Below the pieces are notes generated by a model. The model was not told the origin of the DNA and made no database searches. It saw nothing but the letters and a program-made list of their open reading frames with translations. Of a stretch of DNA of 39,636 nucleotides, positions 16,180-23,455 are shown in pieces. The position numbers were made by a program, and so were the translations under genes. This DNA comes from Defluviitaleaceae bacterium (GTDB lineage Bacteria > Bacillota > Clostridia > Lachnospirales > WQUN01): NCBI GenBank assembly GCA_009788085.1, contig WQSB01000007.1:1-39636 (forward strand). The letters run 5' to 3'. Position 1 is the first letter of the stretch. Each line of letters begins with the position of its first letter.

Positions 16180-16764
16180 ATGAAAAAAGGAAAAATTATC
16201 TTTCTTAATGGAACAGGAAGTACAGGAAAATCGACATTAGCAAAAACATTACAGGCAAGACTGACCGACCCTTTTTATCATCTTTCAGTGGATAGTATTT
16301 TTAGCATCTGGCCAGAAAAATATATACAGTTAAACCCTGATCAAACTGTTTCAACCGCTTTAACTGCATTAAACCATACAATTAAAACCTATTCCGATAT
16401 TGGTATAAATGTAATCGCTGACTATGTTTTCTTAGAAGGGGATGGCAAAGATTATACCGCTACTGGTTTAGGGTTGGACAACATGGAAGAATGCGTAACC
16501 TTGCTCCATGAACATGAGGTTTTATTTGTTCATGTAATATGTCCATTGGATGAATTGAAACGAAGAGAGAAAGAGCGTGGCAACCGACCAATCGGAAACG
16601 CCGAAAAAATGTTATCTCAATTATGCCCGAAAGACACATACGACATAACTGTGGATACGTTTAAAAATACAAAAGAAGAATGTGCTGATATGATTATTGA
16701 ATTGTTGGATAAACCAGAAAAACATACAGCATTCAAAATACTTTGGGAGCAGCGTACCAAGTAG
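16180..16764 (+). CDS. Chloramphenicol phosphotransferase-like P-loop kinase
   Basis: 194 residues. P-loop NGTGSTGKST at the N-terminus, LSVDSIF with the Asp in the second motif, an ADYVFLEG catalytic-type stretch, and FVHVICPLDELKRREKERGNR (the lid arginines). This matches the CPT-like family of small-molecule kinases, of which only one member was characterised with chloramphenicol; most are of unknown substrate. GAGG at nine-base spacing precedes the ATG. The 3' end overlaps the histidine phosphatase remnant by 22 bases. Confidence 0.82.
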   Translation: MKKGKIIFLNGTGSTGKSTLAKTLQARLTDPFYHLSVDSIFSIWPEKYIQLNPDQTVSTALTALNHTIKTYSDIGINVIADYVFLEGDGKDYTATGLGLDNMEECVTLLHEHEVLFVHVICPLDELKRREKERGNRPIGNAEKMLSQLCPKDTYDITVDTFKNTKEECADMIIELLDKPEKHTAFKILWEQRTK

Positions 16765-17150
16765 CAGATTTTGCTCACAAGCTTAATAAAGAAATATATA
16801 TATGTGAAAAATTGCAAGAACGAAAAATAGGTAAAAAATCCGGCGAATTTTTACAAATGCGGTGGGATGATTTTAATTTTTGCGAAGAAGGTGGCGAAAC
16901 ACTCGGAAATGTTCAACAGCGAAACATTCAGGTATTATCTGAAATAGTAAACAGACACCCTAATGAATGTATAGTCATCGGTACGCACGGCACAGCATTG
17001 AGTACAATTTTAAATTATTATAATTCATCGTTTAACATAAATTATTTCAAGCAGATATGGCATAGTATGCCTTATGTAATACAAGTGGATTTTGAAGGTG
17101 AAAGCATGGTTAGAACAAAAGAGTTATTACGAATCGACAGGGGTTATTAA
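16743..17150 (+). pseudogene. Histidine phosphatase (phosphoglycerate-mutase-like), N-terminus missing
   Basis: 135 codons matching the C-terminal two thirds of the histidine phosphatase superfamily: AYQVADFAHKLNKEIYICEKLQERKIG, then EEGGETLGNVQQRNIQVLSEI, and IVIGTHGTALSTIL with the second catalytic His. The N-terminal RHG-type motif with the phospho-accepting His is absent because the preceding 21 bases are the end of the kinase gene, so the product cannot be active. No ribosome binding site is seen for it. The junction at about 16745 looks like a deletion or recombination scar. Confidence 0.7.
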
Positions 17151-17257
17151 TCACAGTACAATTTTTCCCTTATATCAAGTCCGCTTGGACGGGCAAGCCT
17201 GTGAGGGTGTATTATAATTTTGAAAATAAGCGAACAATGTGAATGGGGGGGGTACAG

Positions 17258-17794
17258 ATGAAAAAGAAAATTGCTTATATCATAATGCTATTGCTTTCGC
17301 TTGCGATTATTTCTGCTTGTAATAATAATTCAGGTGGTTCAGGTGATACAAATTTTCTCAATGCTCAAATAATCAGGCATGATAACTGGGTTGGAATTTT
17401 TGAATCAACATCTAATCGAATTATTACGGTTGTATCTTCAAGATATGAACTTGAACAGTTTTATGAATTTGCCTGTCCCACTAAATTTATTATGGATATT
17501 GAACACTATGCTTGCATGGCTTGCACGTTTTGGCAAACCATTACCGAATACAATGATACGTTTTTTACGGAAAATTATCTTGTCTTTGTTATGCTGTATG
17601 AGGGTAGTGGGTCTGTAAGACATGAAGTGGGACGGATTGAAGGAAACGGCGATATTATTATAAATAGGCTATCACCGGGACAGGGCGTTCCCATGACTGG
17701 CGATATGGCATATTGGACTATCATCATTGAGATAAGTAAAGATTTCCAGCCTGAACAATTCAATATGGTTTTTATTAATAAAGTAATTTCATAG
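17258..17794 (+). CDS. Lipoprotein of unknown function
   Basis: 178 residues from ATG 17258 after a GGGGGGG purine run at six-base spacing. N-terminal signal MKKKIAYIIMLLLSLAIISAC ends in a lipobox-like I-S-A-C, so it should be lipid-anchored outside the membrane. The mature part starts with NNNSGGSGDT (flexible) and then contains TTE/VFVMLYEGSGSVRHEVGRIEG. Two Cys (HYACMAC) lie close together. No recognised domain. Confidence 0.75.
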   Translation: MKKKIAYIIMLLLSLAIISACNNNSGGSGDTNFLNAQIIRHDNWVGIFESTSNRIITVVSSRYELEQFYEFACPTKFIMDIEHYACMACTFWQTITEYNDTFFTENYLVFVMLYEGSGSVRHEVGRIEGNGDIIINRLSPGQGVPMTGDMAYWTIIIEISKDFQPEQFNMVFINKVIS

Positions 17795-17870
17795 TATAAG
17801 CATTTTGTACAGCCGCCATCTGCACAGATTTAAAGTCTGAATTAAAAAAGCCTTAATTTTGAGAACAGTA

Positions 17871-17898
17871 TAAAGTAAATCTTCTGTTATGCCGAAGT
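17871..17898 (+). promoter_or_regulatory. Sigma-28 (SigD)-like promoter for the FliD-like gene
   Basis: TAAAGTAA at 17871-17878 and GCCGAAGT at 17891-17898, i.e. TAAA-N16-GCCGA. The flagellar sigma factor consensus is about TAAA-N15-GCCGATAT. The first four and the GCCGA match; spacing is one longer. Supported by a flagellar gene just downstream. Confidence 0.5.
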
Positions 17899-17912
17899 AA
17901 TAAGTAGCACGG

Positions 17913-17946
17913 ATGCGCCCATTTATATCGGCGCATTTTTATTTTT
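17913..17946 (+). terminator. Terminator-shaped hairpin upstream of the FliD-like gene
   Basis: ATGCGCC (17913-17919), ten-base loop, GGCGCAT (17930-17936), then TTTTATTTTT. It ends the lipoprotein transcript, but lies only some 15 bases before the FliD-like start codon and downstream of the sigma-28-like promoter, so that transcript would have to pass through it. Confidence 0.65.
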
Positions 17947-17961
17947 AGGGAGGAGACTAAT

Positions 17962-19239
17962 ATGAACGGTATTTCATTTCAAGGAATAAGAATGGCTCAC
18001 ACAATGCACGCATTGCAGGGGATGCGCGGGCCGGGGTCGTCCATGATGGGGCCGATGCCCGTTGACAACAGACAGCTTAACTCGATGCTTATGGGCGCGG
18101 CCACTTTTGTTCACAACGCACCGCCGAGGGCGGCGCAATTGCAGGCGACGCTGACGAACATGCAACAGGTTTTAGACAGGCTGGGGGCAGTGCCCAGCAA
18201 TACAAGCGTGGTTCAGACGCGGTCGTTTACCGGCAGCAGCATTCCGGACATATCGGTTAGGGTTGACCAAATCGCCACGGCCCAGCGCAATGAGGGCACA
18301 AGCCTGCGGGCAGACCTGCGGGATATTCCCCGGGGTACATTCCGGTTTGAAATCGAAGTGGACGGAGAGACTCATGAAATTTCCTTTACAACGACGGAGG
18401 ATTTAACCAACCGAGCCTTTCAGCAGCGGATGGCCGACGCGATTAATGCAGCCGAAATAGGAATAACCGCCAACGTAACCACGGCAAATAACCAAAGTGT
18501 CTTGAGCCTAGCCACTGCCACAACAGGCGCGGGCGAAAACGACGAGCCACGTTTTACCATAAGAGATTTGGTAGGAAATGCCGTTGAAGTGACGGGTGTG
18601 AGTGAAATGACCCATGCGGCGCAAGACGCCATTTTTGCCGTAAACGGCGGCGAGCCACAGACCTCCGCCACAAACGACGTGGATTTAGGCCAAGGCCTGG
18701 CTGTTACGCTGGTGGGCACCTCGGAGGAGGCGGTGACATTTTCCGCAGGGCGGGATTCCGCAGGGATGCGGATTAGCGTCCGCAACATGGTCAGCCAGTT
18801 CAACGCTTTGCTGGAAACCGCACGGGACAATGACTCGGATATCCGTACGCGCCAGCTTATTCGCCAATTGGAATCCGTCGTTCGCAGAAGCAGACGGTCG
18901 CTAAATGAAATCGGCGTTACCATGAATCAGGAAACCGGACGGCTTACCATAAATGAAGACGCATTACAAGCCGCCTCGGAAAACGGCGCGATAGAACGCT
19001 TCCTTGGGGAACACAACGGCTTCCGTAGCCCCTTCATCCAAGCCGTAACACGCTTGACCGACAGTGTGCGCAATCATCCCACCCGCCATATCAGCCCTCA
19101 TGCCGCCAGATTCCCCGGCTTCCATGTGGCTCTTAACGCTGTGGCAAACGGCAATACATTAGCAAATGAGCCCCAGACTCCCTTTGATGCGTTCCAGCTT
19201 AACGATATGGTTGGAAGTATGTTGAATATGCTAAGCTAA
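17962..19239 (+). CDS. fliD: Flagellar cap-like protein (FliD family)
   Basis: 425 residues. FliD caps the flagellar filament and chaperones flagellin export. The C-terminal part has the FliD pattern: DAIFAVNGGEPQTSATNDV, GLAVTLVGTSEEAVTFSAG, then NMVSQFNALLETA and IRQLESVVRRSRRSLNEIGVTMNQETGRLTINEDALQ. The N-terminal 80 residues are unusual: Met- and Gly/Pro-rich (MAHTMHALQGMRGPGSSMMG), without the usual GLDT/VSQI-type start, and the last 60 residues are also without match. It may be a diverged or accessory hook-associated protein. GGGAGGAG precedes the ATG. Confidence 0.7.
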   Translation: MNGISFQGIRMAHTMHALQGMRGPGSSMMGPMPVDNRQLNSMLMGAATFVHNAPPRAAQLQATLTNMQQVLDRLGAVPSNTSVVQTRSFTGSSIPDISVRVDQIATAQRNEGTSLRADLRDIPRGTFRFEIEVDGETHEISFTTTEDLTNRAFQQRMADAINAAEIGITANVTTANNQSVLSLATATTGAGENDEPRFTIRDLVGNAVEVTGVSEMTHAAQDAIFAVNGGEPQTSATNDVDLGQGLAVTLVGTSEEAVTFSAGRDSAGMRISVRNMVSQFNALLETARDNDSDIRTRQLIRQLESVVRRSRRSLNEIGVTMNQETGRLTINEDALQAASENGAIERFLGEHNGFRSPFIQAVTRLTDSVRNHPTRHISPHAARFPGFHVALNAVANGNTLANEPQTPFDAFQLNDMVGSMLNMLS

Positions 19240-19242
19240 AAC

Positions 19243-19383
19243 TATAGCAAACGACAATTCAAAACGTGAGTCGGGCGGATACTGCCTTGTGGTGAGCGAA
19301 CGCGCGTGTTGCGCAGCAACAGCGGTGAGAGAACCGGTTACAAGGCATAGCCCGACTCACGTTTCTCAAAGTCGTTTGCTATA
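19243..19383. repeat. 141-nt intergenic palindrome
   Basis: Arms: TATAGCAAACGAC (19243-19255) with GTCGTTTGCTATA (19371-19383); AAACGTGAGTCGGGC (19262-19276) with GCCCGACTCACGTTT (19350-19364); TGCCTTGT (19283-19290) with ACAAGGCA (19340-19347). That is 36 perfect pairs with two internal loops. The 49-nt apical part contains its own hairpin TGTTGC-gca-GCAACA (19307-19321). It lies between convergent genes, so it may terminate both, but it has no T-tract. Confidence 0.85.
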
Positions 19384-19384
19384 A

Positions 19385-20326
19385 TTACTGTGTCACCAGC
19401 CTTATGAATGTATCAAGGCCGGTGCTGCGGTTTATGCGTATGCGGCGGATTTGGAAGTTGTCGAAAGCGGTATTGTGCATACCTAGGTCGTGCCGCAGGC
19501 CGAATCTGTAATATTCCGCCGTCATGGCGAGCACCGCGTCATTGAAACGCCCTCCGGGGTATGCCAGTGCTATGGGCATTCTGCCGGTAAGTTCTTCAAT
19601 GAGGCGGTTTGTTTCGGCCATTTCATGGCGAAGACGTTGAGTGCCCACGGTTCGCAGGTCAACATGAGTCATGGTGTGCGCTTCAAAAACAACCAGTCCC
19701 GAATCGTGCATTGCCAGTATCATGTCCTCGGTGAAGCCATGGCCGGCAATGGCCATCCATGTAAGAAATAGCACGATAGTAACATTATGTTCTTGCAGAA
19801 TGGGGAAAATTTCTGTGTAATTTTCGATATAACCATCGTCGAAGGTAATCATTATCGGCCGCTTGATGCGGTACAGATAGTCCCAATCTTCAAATGTGAC
19901 AAAGGTAAACCCGTTTTCGATTAACCACACCATTTGCCGTTCAAATTCGGACGGCCTTACATAAAGCTCGGGTAGCGCGCCCGGATTATACTCCGACGAG
20001 GTGTGATACATAAGTATAGGAATATTTACGTGGCGAAACTCCGGGGTTGGGGTCGGTTCGGGCGTGGGTTCGGGAATCGGCTCCGGTTCCGGTGGGGGGC
20101 CACCACTGCATGGCGGTGGGGGAATCTCAATTGGATATTCCGGTATGGCAGATGAGCCTGGCAGCTCCGGGGCGGCAGGTGTTTCTGTCGGGCCGGGGCC
20201 TGCGTTGGCAAGTATCTCCTCCATGTCAAGATTTGGTTCAAATCCCTCGTCTGCGTCGCAGCCAGTTAGGGCGAAAACGCCTAGAATAATAAGCATCAAT
20301 GCAATGCGGATGAATTTTCTGCTCAT
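19385..20326 (-). CDS. Polysaccharide deacetylase lipoprotein
   Basis: 313 residues. Signal ending LTGC (lipobox, Cys about 23), a Pro/Glu-rich spacer (about residues 45-98, PPPPCSGGPPPEPEPIPEP...), then a NodB-type (CE4) deacetylase domain. Motifs: IPILMYHTSS, IMITFDDGY with the catalytic Asp pair, EAHTMTHVDL (zinc His-x-x-x-His), LAYPGG. It would remove acetyl or acyl groups from cell-wall or capsular glycans at the outer face. ATG 20326 follows GGAGG; the GGAGGATAA of this site also forms the stop of the DUF3048 gene, showing translational coupling. Confidence 0.9.
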   Translation of the reverse strand: MSRKFIRIALMLIILGVFALTGCDADEGFEPNLDMEEILANAGPGPTETPAAPELPGSSAIPEYPIEIPPPPCSGGPPPEPEPIPEPTPEPTPTPEFRHVNIPILMYHTSSEYNPGALPELYVRPSEFERQMVWLIENGFTFVTFEDWDYLYRIKRPIMITFDDGYIENYTEIFPILQEHNVTIVLFLTWMAIAGHGFTEDMILAMHDSGLVVFEAHTMTHVDLRTVGTQRLRHEMAETNRLIEELTGRMPIALAYPGGRFNDAVLAMTAEYYRFGLRHDLGMHNTAFDNFQIRRIRINRSTGLDTFIRLVTQ

Positions 20327-20330
20327 ATAA

Positions 20331-21521
20331 TTATCCTCCAAATGTTATTGTTCCCGTGTCCTGAAAAACGCAAATCCAAGTTTTGCCCGGGGGTAGCACA
20401 AGGGGGGTGTCGCAGGCAAAATACCAGCGTGTGGGGGCGGTTTGTGAGGTTTTCTCCCAGCGCACCTCAAAGCGTTGCCCGCCTGTAATCAAGTAGCCCC
20501 TCCCCTCGCCCACAATTGTGCCGGTGCTGAAACCTCCGGCATCTCTGCCATGCCTGCGGGCGAATTGGATAAGAATATTATGGGCGACAAGCTGTTCTTG
20601 GGTTTCAGCGTCGCGATGGGGGCCGTTGCGGTTTTCAACAAGATAATGACCGTATTCCGGCTCGAAGATAAACCGTCGCCCATAGGCCGCCGAAAACGGC
20701 ACTGAGATATTATCTGCAATTCCGATACTCTCTATTTCCTCGGGGATTTCGCCAAAGGTGAAACCGAAGTTTTCGGCGTCATTCATATACATACGCATGT
20801 TTTGAGCTTCCATGTGGGTGGCGATACGGCTCCAGCCTGTGTAGGAGCTGTGCTCCATGGCGCGTTGCCCGGACAGGCCCGTCCATGCGGGGAAGCTGCG
20901 GTCACGCCAGAACACCGTCGTTTCCAGTGCCATGCCGTCCAAGTTTGTGACAACCGGGTCTCTCACCCGGGCGTAGCCGCTGTTTGTGCCGCCGTGATGC
21001 ACAAAAATGGCGTCGTGATTATTGGACATATCCACAAAGAAATCCCTTGCGGAGCGCACCGGCCCGATTCTGTCCGGTATTTCCGTTTGAAAAATAGCTA
21101 TAAGCCGAGTGACATCACCCTCGGTTAGGATTTCATAAATTACGTCGGCGGCGGGCAACCCGCTCTGTGGCCATGCGGCGCGACTGTTGTTTACCACCAC
21201 GGCCACGGGCCTGCGGTTTATATATTCCTCATAGATGGGCAAGCCAGTCAGAATTCCCCTTGGGCCGGGGTCATATGGCTCTGGCTCTTCTTCGGGTTCT
21301 TCTTCCTCGGGCTCCGGCTCCGGCTCGGGAGTGGGCGTTGGCGTAGGTGTTGGCGGAAGCTCAACAATTTCCTGAACCGTCGGCTCTGCAACATCGCCCC
21401 TGCGGTTTAAATTGACCGTGATAAAAATAATGGCAACCACAAGACTGATGGCCGCGATAATCCCCGCAGGGATAAGAGCTTTCTTGACTTGCAGATTTTG
21501 AAATCGTTCGAAAAATCCCAT
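20331..21521 (-). CDS. DUF3048 (YerB-like) membrane-anchored protein
   Basis: 396 residues. Single N-terminal helix (about 17-37), a long acidic Pro/Glu spacer (PTPTPTPEPEPEPEEEEPEE), then the DUF3048 domain: RGILTGLPIYEEYINRRPVAVVVNNSRAAWPQSGLPAADVIYE, IPDRIGPVRSARDFFVDMS, HHGGTNSGYARVRD; the C-terminal region TAPTRWYFACDTPLVLPPGKTWI is the DUF3048_C part. Function unknown; members are exported and cell-wall associated. ATG 21521 follows AAGGAGTGTGTGTC. First gene of a two-gene operon with the deacetylase. Confidence 0.88.
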   Translation of the reverse strand: MGFFERFQNLQVKKALIPAGIIAAISLVVAIIFITVNLNRRGDVAEPTVQEIVELPPTPTPTPTPEPEPEPEEEEPEEEPEPYDPGPRGILTGLPIYEEYINRRPVAVVVNNSRAAWPQSGLPAADVIYEILTEGDVTRLIAIFQTEIPDRIGPVRSARDFFVDMSNNHDAIFVHHGGTNSGYARVRDPVVTNLDGMALETTVFWRDRSFPAWTGLSGQRAMEHSSYTGWSRIATHMEAQNMRMYMNDAENFGFTFGEIPEEIESIGIADNISVPFSAAYGRRFIFEPEYGHYLVENRNGPHRDAETQEQLVAHNILIQFARRHGRDAGGFSTGTIVGEGRGYLITGGQRFEVRWEKTSQTAPTRWYFACDTPLVLPPGKTWICVFQDTGTITFGG

Positions 21522-21554
21522 GACACACACTCCTTGTTGTAGGAATCTTACTGA

Positions 21555-21583
21555 ATTTTATCGGTGCAATTAGTGTGTGTCAA
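21555..21583 (-). promoter_or_regulatory. Promoter of the DUF3048/deacetylase operon
   Basis: Minus strand: TTGACA (21583-21578), 17-bp spacer, TAAAAT (21560-21555), 34 bases before the ATG. A short palindrome GATAC-TC-GTATC (21587-21598) lies just upstream of the -35 box. Confidence 0.75.
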
Positions 21584-21662
21584 AATGATACTCGTATCGT
21601 GTTATTTATTTACAAATACATCCTTAAACGAGCAATTTACACTAACTTGTAAAAGACAGTTT

Positions 21663-21689
21663 TTGTCAAAGTGCTAAATGGATTATAAT
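21663..21689 (+). promoter_or_regulatory. Promoter of the 3H-domain regulator gene
   Basis: TTGTCA (21663-21668), 15-bp spacer, TATAAT (21684-21689). A GACA-N5-TGTC inverted element lies at about 21655-21667, over the -35 box. The TATAAT is the start of the repeat core. Confidence 0.5.
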
Positions 21690-21706
21690 AGACTTCTTGC
21701 ACAACT
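21678..21706 (+). repeat. 29-nt repeat, copy 2
   Basis: Matches 13036-13064 at 26 of 29 positions, same orientation. Here it covers the -10 box and start region of the regulator gene's promoter. Confidence 0.7.
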
Positions 21707-21732
21707 TCAAAATTTTCGGAAAGGGCTTTGTT

Positions 21733-22251
21733 ATGGATGCAACTATGCGCAGAGAAAGAATATTTGAGATAATTAACAAAGATAATATGCCTGTAAGTGC
21801 TTCCGCACTGGCTAAAGAGCTGAGTGTAAGCCGTCAGGTTATAGTTGGGGATATTGCAATATTACGCGCACAAGGGCGTGAAATCATTGCAACAGCAAGA
21901 GGGTATATGGTTCCGGAGTTTATGACGTCAAATCAGTATGTAGGGAAAATTGCATGTTGTCACAATGTCGAGAATACCAAGGAAGAACTATATGCAATCG
22001 TAGATTTAGGCGCGACTGTTGTGAATGTAATAGTTGAACACGAGATGTATGGAGAAATCACAGGACAGCTTAATATTAAAACCCGCGACGATGCAGATAT
22101 TTTTGTTGAGCGGGTGAAATCATCTGAAGCTAAATTATTATCGGTGCTGACACTGGGAGTGCATCTGCATACAATCGTTTGTCGTAATAAAACACATTTC
22201 GAGCAGGTCTATCATGCTTTGGATAGTGCTGGATTTCTGGTTCAAAATTAA
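21733..22251 (+). CDS. HTH_11/3H-domain repressor (NiaR/YrxA type)
   Basis: 172 residues from ATG 21733. Winged helix at the N-terminus (ERIFEIINKDNMPVSASALAKELSVSRQVIVGDIAILRAQG) followed by a 3H domain named for three conserved His: CCHNVENTKEELYAIVDLG, VIVEHEMYGEI, LLSVLTLGVHLHTIV. In NiaR/YrxA this domain binds nicotinate and the protein represses NAD-precursor synthesis and uptake genes. The permease gene and operator downstream make it a likely local repressor. Whether its ligand is nicotinate is inference. GGAAAGGG lies about six bases before the ATG. Confidence 0.85.
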   Translation: MDATMRRERIFEIINKDNMPVSASALAKELSVSRQVIVGDIAILRAQGREIIATARGYMVPEFMTSNQYVGKIACCHNVENTKEELYAIVDLGATVVNVIVEHEMYGEITGQLNIKTRDDADIFVERVKSSEAKLLSVLTLGVHLHTIVCRNKTHFEQVYHALDSAGFLVQN

Positions 22252-22270
22252 ACGTATTCTAAATTAACCA

Positions 22271-22299
22271 TTGACACAAGCAAATCTTTCTCATATGCT
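22271..22299 (+). promoter_or_regulatory. Promoter of the PTS EIIC-like gene
   Basis: TTGACA (22271-22276), 17-bp spacer, TATGCT (22294-22299). The -10 box is the first part of the palindrome at 22294-22329. Confidence 0.75.
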
Positions 22300-22329
22300 T
22301 TGCACATGTCAAGACACATGTAAAGCATA
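22294..22329. promoter_or_regulatory. 36-bp near-palindromic operator, probably for the 3H repressor
   Basis: TATGCTTT at the left pairs with AAAGCATA at the right, and around the centre TGTC-AA-GACA is symmetric; 14 of 18 position pairs are complementary. It covers the -10 box and transcription start of the permease gene, so a bound protein would block RNA polymerase. The repressor gene ends 43 bases before it. The centre resembles what I recall of NiaR sites, which I could not check. Confidence 0.65.
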
Positions 22330-22346
22330 TTGAAGGGGAGATTACC

Positions 22347-23444
22347 ATGAAAAAAATGACAGTTAGAGAATACCTGGCAATGATATTTGATGGAATGACC
22401 AAGGGACTTTTTGCATCCTTAATAATTGGTACAATCATTTCACAAATAGGAAGTTTACTTGGGAATATTGACAATGGGTTTATCGGGAATATCGCGCTGG
22501 GAATAGAGCAAATTGGCCGCGCCGCACAGCTAATGATGGGGCCCGCTATTGGCGCAGGCGTCGCAATGAAGCGTGTTGCAGGGGCAGAGTCGAATCTAAA
22601 GCCTTTCACTTTGCTTGCTGCGGTTTCGGCAGGTGCGCTTGGGGCGGGGACGCTTAGATTTGCTGATGGAGGCATTGCGGTGGCATCCATTGTTGTTGGT
22701 GACCCCCACGGCGCACTGCTTTCCGTGCTTATAGCCATTGAGCTTATACGACGAATTGAAGGCAAAACGAAATTCGATTTGCTAATCATACCCGCACTTG
22801 TGATTATAATCAGTGGGTCTATTGGGCTAATTGTTACGCCGATTATCACCGAGGCTATGGGACGGTTTGGAGAGTTCGTAGTGCGAATTACGGATTTGCA
22901 TACTTTCCCAATGAGTATTATGATTGCAGTGATTATTGGCCTAACCTTAACTTTGCCCATTATTTCTTCTGCCGCGCTGTGCATCGCCATTGGCATTGGC
23001 ATCCCGCCAGAGGGCGTGACCGAAATCGGCACACTTGCAGCCGGTGCTGCACTTGCAGGTGCTTCGGCGCAAATGGTCGGCTTTGCAGTAAGCTCTTTTC
23101 GCGAGAACGGCACAGGTGGGCTAATCGCCCAGGGAATTGGCACGTCTATGATTCAAATGCCGAATATAATTAAAAATCTGTGGGTTTGGATTCCGCCTAT
23201 TGTGGCAAGCGCGATTTCCGGGCCGGTTGCCGCTGTGTTGCTGGGCATGAGAACAACTTCCGTTGGTGCAGGAATGGGGACTTCCGGGCTTGTTGGCCCG
23301 TTCCAAACAATTTATGCAATGGGAATGGGCGGGTTTGTACCTATGATTCTTGCATGTGTCGTTGTGCCCGCAACAGTCGCACTCGCACTTTCTGAGCTTA
23401 TGCGAAAGAAGGGGCTAATTAAAGATGGAGACTTGAAACTTTAA
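22347..23444 (+). CDS. PTS EIIC_2-type membrane permease
   Basis: 365 residues, about ten helices, Gly/Ala-rich. Blocks such as LMMGPAIGAGVAMKRV, GALGAGTLRFADGG, GDPHGALLSVLIAIELI, GIGIPPEGVTEIGTLAAGAALAGASAQMVGFAV and GMGTSGLVGPFQTIYAM are typical of the PTS_EIIC_2 family (putative sugar-PTS IIC without IIA/IIB). No IIA or IIB gene is adjacent. The upstream 3H repressor suggests it might import a vitamin-like molecule rather than a sugar. AAGGGGAG precedes the ATG. Confidence 0.8.
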   Translation: MKKMTVREYLAMIFDGMTKGLFASLIIGTIISQIGSLLGNIDNGFIGNIALGIEQIGRAAQLMMGPAIGAGVAMKRVAGAESNLKPFTLLAAVSAGALGAGTLRFADGGIAVASIVVGDPHGALLSVLIAIELIRRIEGKTKFDLLIIPALVIIISGSIGLIVTPIITEAMGRFGEFVVRITDLHTFPMSIMIAVIIGLTLTLPIISSAALCIAIGIGIPPEGVTEIGTLAAGAALAGASAQMVGFAVSSFRENGTGGLIAQGIGTSMIQMPNIIKNLWVWIPPIVASAISGPVAAVLLGMRTTSVGAGMGTSGLVGPFQTIYAMGMGGFVPMILACVVVPATVALALSELMRKKGLIKDGDLKL

Positions 23445-23455
23445 GGAAGTGGGTT

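Noticed and set aside
17151-17242. Terminator after the phosphatase remnant
   Set aside because: Only short GCTTG/CAAGC pairing and no T-run.
22259-23143. Long minus-strand reading frame of 294 codons opposite the PTS EIIC-like gene
   Set aside because: It is low in complexity (Pro/Ile/Ala/Ser) and lies wholly opposite a gene with clear family motifs; no ribosome site.
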